Of a stretch of DNA of 64,000 nucleotides, positions 59,955 through 64,000 are shown one piece after another. The notes beneath the pieces were generated by a model that was not told the origin of the DNA, ran no database searches, and saw nothing but the letters and a program-made list of their open reading frames with translations. Positions within the stretch are counted from its first letter, which is position 1, and each line of letters begins with the position of its first letter. The DNA is from Membranipora membranacea (lineage: Eukaryota; Bryozoa; Gymnolaemata; Cheilostomatida; Membraniporidae). The translations under genes were made by a program, and so were the position numbers. The DNA is taken from the NCBI GenBank assembly GCA_914767715.1, contig OU612069.1:20457387-20521386 (forward strand), given 5' to 3'.

Positions 59955-60191
59955 TATGATATTGTTGTTTGTTATGAATGTTGAATGAGGGCTGACACAG
60001 TTGTTATAGATAGAATTATCTTCACTTGGGGTTGTAGCTTATAGTGAGAGGTTTAAATAAACGTGTTGACTTGTATAGGGTTAAACACTAACTGATTCAA
60101 GTTCTATTGAATACTACATAGCATGCATATAAAGGATTAAAATGATTGTGGGGTCAGAGGTTGACAATTGTAAAAAATGATTCATACTATA
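59955..60191 (-). repeat. LTR (5' LTR in element orientation)
   Basis: A 237-bp direct repeat of 56879-57124. It is followed in element orientation by TATGGTGGAGCTGCTC, where TGGTGGAGCTG is a possible primer binding site starting two bases after the LTR. Confidence 0.85.
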
Positions 60192-60195
60192 AATG

Positions 60196-60729
60196 CTATA
60201 GTGTCACAAGGACACTCTTGCCACGCATTTTGTGGATTACAGAATCCAAATAAATGCTCCTTGACATAATCACCACACTTCCTCCCCCTAGGTCGAGGTA
60301 TGTTATGATTTTGCTAAAAGCTGATAAACATACGCAAATCTGAAACCTCACTTATTCACTTTATATTTGACCAGCAAAACCGGCAAAATAATAACCACAC
60401 CTGAGGCGCATGTCAAAGTTTCATCATCACTCAAAATTAATTTCTGAAATGAGCATTGTAGAATTCTATGCAACACCACCTGGCAAGGCTTGATGTGATT
60501 TTGTTCAAATTAAATGAGCTTTTGTAGTAGTTATTTGTGAACAGTTCTATTCAAGGTAAACATATTGCATGTAAAAAAAGGAAAAACAAATGCTGTTTGA
60601 ATTTACTAGAGTCTGGCCGCATAACAATCAAGACGCCTCACATATTTTGAACATACCAAAAATGTCGTGCATTAGAGAGAACATCTACTGACATTGTTAG
60701 TCTCACACCAGCTAGTTATTCCCTGAGGA
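60196..60729. promoter_or_regulatory. Upstream region of the NHL-like gene
   Basis: About 530 bp between the LTR element's target duplication and the signal-peptide ATG. No clear core promoter motif was seen. The LTR element sits just upstream and could influence transcription; this is inferred from position only. Confidence 0.25.
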
Positions 60730-63383
60730 ATGGCAGGTTTCTTGCAACTAGTTTACTTGATCCTGACAGTTGCCGTCCACAATAGTTTGTAAGTAACATT
60801 CAACAGAGGACAAATCTCTCTTATAACCTGTTGTTTTATGTGTGGACTTTATCGAGTCAAATATGATAGCAATGCGTTATGTGTGCTAATAGATAAACAG
60901 TGATTAGCTATGAATATATTGATGTTGGTCTAATCTTATCAATGTACTCTCTTCTCACTTCTTAAAACTCTTTCAAAGTGTTTTAAGAGAAAAGATGTTG
61001 TTATGTTGCTTTCTATCTCCTTATTGCATTGGTTTATAACTTTACCTTATCACACAAATTTATTATATAAATGTCATTATCAATTTTGAGTTTGATCTCT
61101 CCAGGTGTCGAACATGGCCGAACATGAAATTTTGGAACCTGAGGCCTGCTGGGTGGGAGTTGCCAGTTGTCACTAGAGTTTCTTGTCTTGATTTTGTTTA
61201 TAACTTAATGGTTGTGAGTAATGAGATGGCGTTCGATCCCTAATGTAAGGTAAGAAGGGCATATATTAACACCAATTTATTGTAGCCAGTTGGGCGATGA
61301 CATTGGCTTTATGAGACGAAAGTTCATGCAATGTTAAGGGAGTGAATAATGTTAGCTAAAAATAGTCCAAGTTCTGCTTTGCTGAGGTGGTAAAATACCT
61401 CATGATCTTCCTCTTATTATTGATGAATCATGATGACGGTTGTATTGCTCAGAGATTGATGTATTTGTTTCAGCCAAGCAAATATGACTCAAAACAGACC
61501 ATTGTGGGTAATGGTAATGGGTATGGGTATACCAAAAGCAAGGGTGAAGGTTGCATATCAATTTTCTACCTGCGGAATAGGCATAAACCAGTGAAGAGTA
61601 AGTAAATTATTAAAATATCAATAAATGTTATAATTAATTATGAAAGTTTTTTGAAACAATCCGTATTTAAATATTCCTCACTTTTGTATTTCTTATCCTT
61701 AAATTTGCCATAACCTGTCACCTTATATTGTAATCATCAAAGTACTTCACATCCATTGGTATTGTAACCTACAATCATTGTCTGGTGACAAATTTTCTCA
61801 TCTGGACGCAATCCTTGGTGTCTAATTGGACTCTTTTCAAAGTATGTCGCATCATGGCTATCTTTGTTTGAAAATTGGAATTGAGGATACAAAAATCACT
61901 CTCTAATTTAGAGCTTGCAGGTAACTGTGACAGGCAAACAACCAATTTTGTGTATCAGGATGGCACTGGGACATCAGCACAATTGAAATATCCAGACCAT
62001 GGGCAGTTGACAGCGGATGGAAAATGGCTTTTGTTTGTTGATAAACGGTCTTGTGCACAAAGAATGAATATGCGGAACAACAAAGTGCAAACCTTCATAG
62101 GTAAGGATAGCAAAAGATACTTGTAGCATGCTTATTAAACTCATTTATAGATCGATTTTGAAAATTATGATACCGTTAGTTCTCTGAAATTTTGCGTTCA
62201 GCATTCATCTGCTTATGCTTTCCCAGTAGTCATTGTTGATGAGGCTTAGTACAATGGAGTCAACGATTATATGCACAGATCAAAGCAAATGAATGAAAAA
62301 TTTGAAAGAGATGACGCCATTTTGTCAACTTTTGCCTTTTACTATTCACAATCATAAATTTATCAGCATGACATGTTATCCCTAACTGTTGCCGACATGT
62401 ATTTGTTTCTGTATTCGGCAATGAAGATAATAGACAGTTTTCTGAGATCTAATTTGAGCCTCTATTCTGAGTTGACCTGTCTCCAGTTTGGCACTTTGTA
62501 CCGACGCCGCATAGTAAAAAAGAGCTGAAAAGACGGTTATCTTGAAAACTGCTTATGTTAAGATAAAAATGATTTTTTTGATTCCGAATCTGTACCATAT
62601 AGTACTCACAGGGACATAGTTTGTGAATAAATATTGGTATTCGGATAGTAACTCACCATTATCAACTTCTGCCTGTTCTCATTAAATTGAGATTTGTTAG
62701 ATTACAAGCCCCCAATGATTTGGATACCCTGTCCCTCAGGGGTTTCAATGATGCTGAAACAAGACACATTTTTAAAATAACCCTCATCTCAGCACCTTTT
62801 TGCTTTGTGGTGTGGGTTAAAAGTACCAGACTGGAGAGAGGACAACTCAGAATAGAGGCACAAATTATATCTCAGAAAACTCTTTATAAAAAATGTGAAA
62901 AGCCAATTGAAAACGAGCTCAGCAGTATAGTGTGGTCCTAATGCGGCAGCCAAAATAATGCAGAAATATTACTGAACATGAAGCAGAGCCTAGGCAACAC
63001 TAGTTTGCGTGACCCCCTGTCAACCAGCTTAACTAAGACGCACCATCGACTTATTTGTGCGATCCCACTCATCATGTCCAGGGCTATGCCGTTGCTCAAC
63101 AAAACCTTGTCCTCACCATTTTGCTGGTCTTGTCATGATGGATGTGGACAGAACAAGGCTTGTCCCCGTGTTTTGTTTTCATAGCAAAGAGCTTTTACAT
63201 CAAACATCCAGATAGACACATTACATGCCTTGTCCTACAATAATTTACTTCTCGATTATATTAGGAAATGGAACACGGGGTTCCAAAACGCTTGATTTAG
63301 ATTCCGAGTCGGGTCTGTCATCGAGAGTTATTGGGATGGTGTATCTTGAGGAAAGAGAGTTCTGGGTATTCTTTGTCAACACT
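60730..63383 (+). CDS. Secreted NHL-repeat-like protein, 5' part (gene continues beyond the window)
   Basis: Five plus-strand exons join in frame through GT-AG introns: 60730-60788, 61105-61213, 61453-61597, 61921-62100 and 63265-63383 (204 codons). The first encodes MAGFLQLVYLILTVAVHNS, a typical signal peptide, so the product probably enters the secretory pathway. The fourth exon has VYQDGTGTSAQLKYPDHGQL, then ADGKWLLFVD and NNKVQTFIG, which fits an NHL-type beta-propeller blade (DG..A.F..P.G, D.G.LLVAD, V.T.AG) with unusual sequence. Flanking exons carry similar GNGNG and GNGTRGS turns. Intron phases 1 around exon 4 suit blade duplication. An ordinary NHL protein would have further blades, so at least one exon must lie past 64000. 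The family member is not identified. Confidence 0.6.
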
Positions 63384-64000
63384 GTAAGTTTTAACTGCAC
63401 TCCAACGCAGATGCATTTGAAGTAAGGGGACATGAAAAGACGTGATTCTGATAAGCTGTGATCAAAAAGTGATAGTGCGTTCAGTGTGGATTTTCTTCAG
63501 AAACTGATAGATCCATTATGATAAGTCCTATGTGGGTGTACTCAGTTCTTTTTCATTGACAAGATGATAGACAAATTGGTCAACCTCCCTTGATAAGTAG
63601 TCTGTCACAATGGCAACACAACACATCTCAACGATGGGGTTCTCTTTCATTTAGTTTAAGTTTCTTGTCTATCAGAATTCCTAATTAAGAATTCAATAAA
63701 CCATAATTCAGATGTGAATGGGACATTGGCAGAAATTTGGAAAGTGGTATGTTTATATTTGGTCTCAATCTCTGAGAAATAAAACTGTCTCTGTAGGGTG
63801 CTCTGTAAAAATTATTAAAACTGTTGATTCTGTAAAAATAAATAAAATGATATGACCATAAAAAATACTATTACTTTTGGAAGACACTATTTAGGTATTT
63901 GATACATTCTGCTCTAAAACATTTGGCACGGACCAGCAATTATAATTTTAATTGTAAAACTTAAAGGATGGTACTATACAACCTCTTCCTAATTTTCATC
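63384..64000. other. Presumed intron of the NHL-like gene, no exon seen
   Basis: The sequence after the GTAAGT donor at 63384 is AT-rich and shows no coding exon up to the window end. Confidence 0.4.

Larger units (their letters stand above)
56879..60191 (-). mobile_element. Short LTR retrotransposon with 4-bp target duplication; RT and integrase missing
   Basis: Two direct repeats, 56879-57124 (246 bp) and 59955-60191 (237 bp), differ by a few substitutions and a 9-bp indel. Both begin TATGATATTG and end ATTCATACTATA on the plus strand. The outer flanks carry AATG on both sides (56875-56878 and 60192-60195), a 4-bp target duplication. Internal coding is on the minus strand: a zinc-finger-like gag piece (CDRCGKSH), a protease core (ALLDTGDQSSYITTKIS, 59088-59294) and a Ty3/gypsy RNase H piece (58326-58919, TDHISLKWL, KSGKTNTNADCLSRRP). 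RT and integrase are absent. The interior also holds a 73-bp repeat and a GC-richer block (57300-57600). Confidence 0.85.

Noticed and set aside
1-64000. tRNA, rRNA or CRISPR features
   Set aside because: No cloverleaf with TTC-box, no rRNA core motifs and no spaced direct-repeat array were seen; all tandem arrays lack unique spacers.

Overview
The window is nuclear DNA from an animal, probably a marine invertebrate. It is AT-rich (rough visual impression), its genes are split by GT-AG introns, and it is full of transposable elements and simple tandem repeats. No organelle or bacterial signature is visible. The species cannot be named. The mix of Jockey/CR1-like LINEs, spliced hAT genes and Ty3/gypsy elements fits many lophotrochozoans, but that placement is a guess.

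Left part (about 0.6-19.8 kb): two divergent genes. On the minus strand (647 to at least 6128) is a nine-exon gene for a hydrophilic, Ser/Thr/Pro- and acid-rich protein of at least 729 residues, which I do not recognise. On the plus strand (8648-19611) is a complete 12-exon gene for the nucleoporin NUP50: an N-terminal acidic motif, scattered FG repeats and a C-terminal Ran-binding domain, 558 residues, with exon phases that all agree. Its introns hold a large 13-bp minisatellite, a 20-bp AT-rich array and several foldback MITE-like elements. Introns of the minus gene hold a 79-bp foldback with an 8-bp target duplication and a second copy of one of the NUP50 intron elements.

Middle part (19.8-34.1 kb): mostly non-coding. 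It has a 986-bp tandem duplication (24.15-26.70 kb) and one four-exon gene on the plus strand (29770-33180). The three visible introns of that gene are all phase 0, and its product (at least 861 residues) matches no family I know. A 10-bp minisatellite follows at 33.8 kb.

Transposon-rich part (35-60.2 kb): a spliced hAT/ZMYM-like transposase gene carrying a frameshift (36100-38896, minus); two decayed LINE copies; a 3.87-kb DNA element (40161-44030) with about 140-bp terminal inverted repeats enclosing a spliced gene of an unassigned family; a decayed Ty3/gypsy polyprotein (48.8-52.6 kb, plus); and a compact LTR element (56879-60191, minus) with two LTRs, a 4-bp target duplication and a pol region lacking the RT.

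Right end (60.73-64 kb): the 5' part of a plus-strand gene for a secreted protein with a signal peptide and NHL-like beta-propeller repeats. It runs off the window.

The best candidate for something undescribed is the 40161-44030 element, followed by the 29770-33180 gene.
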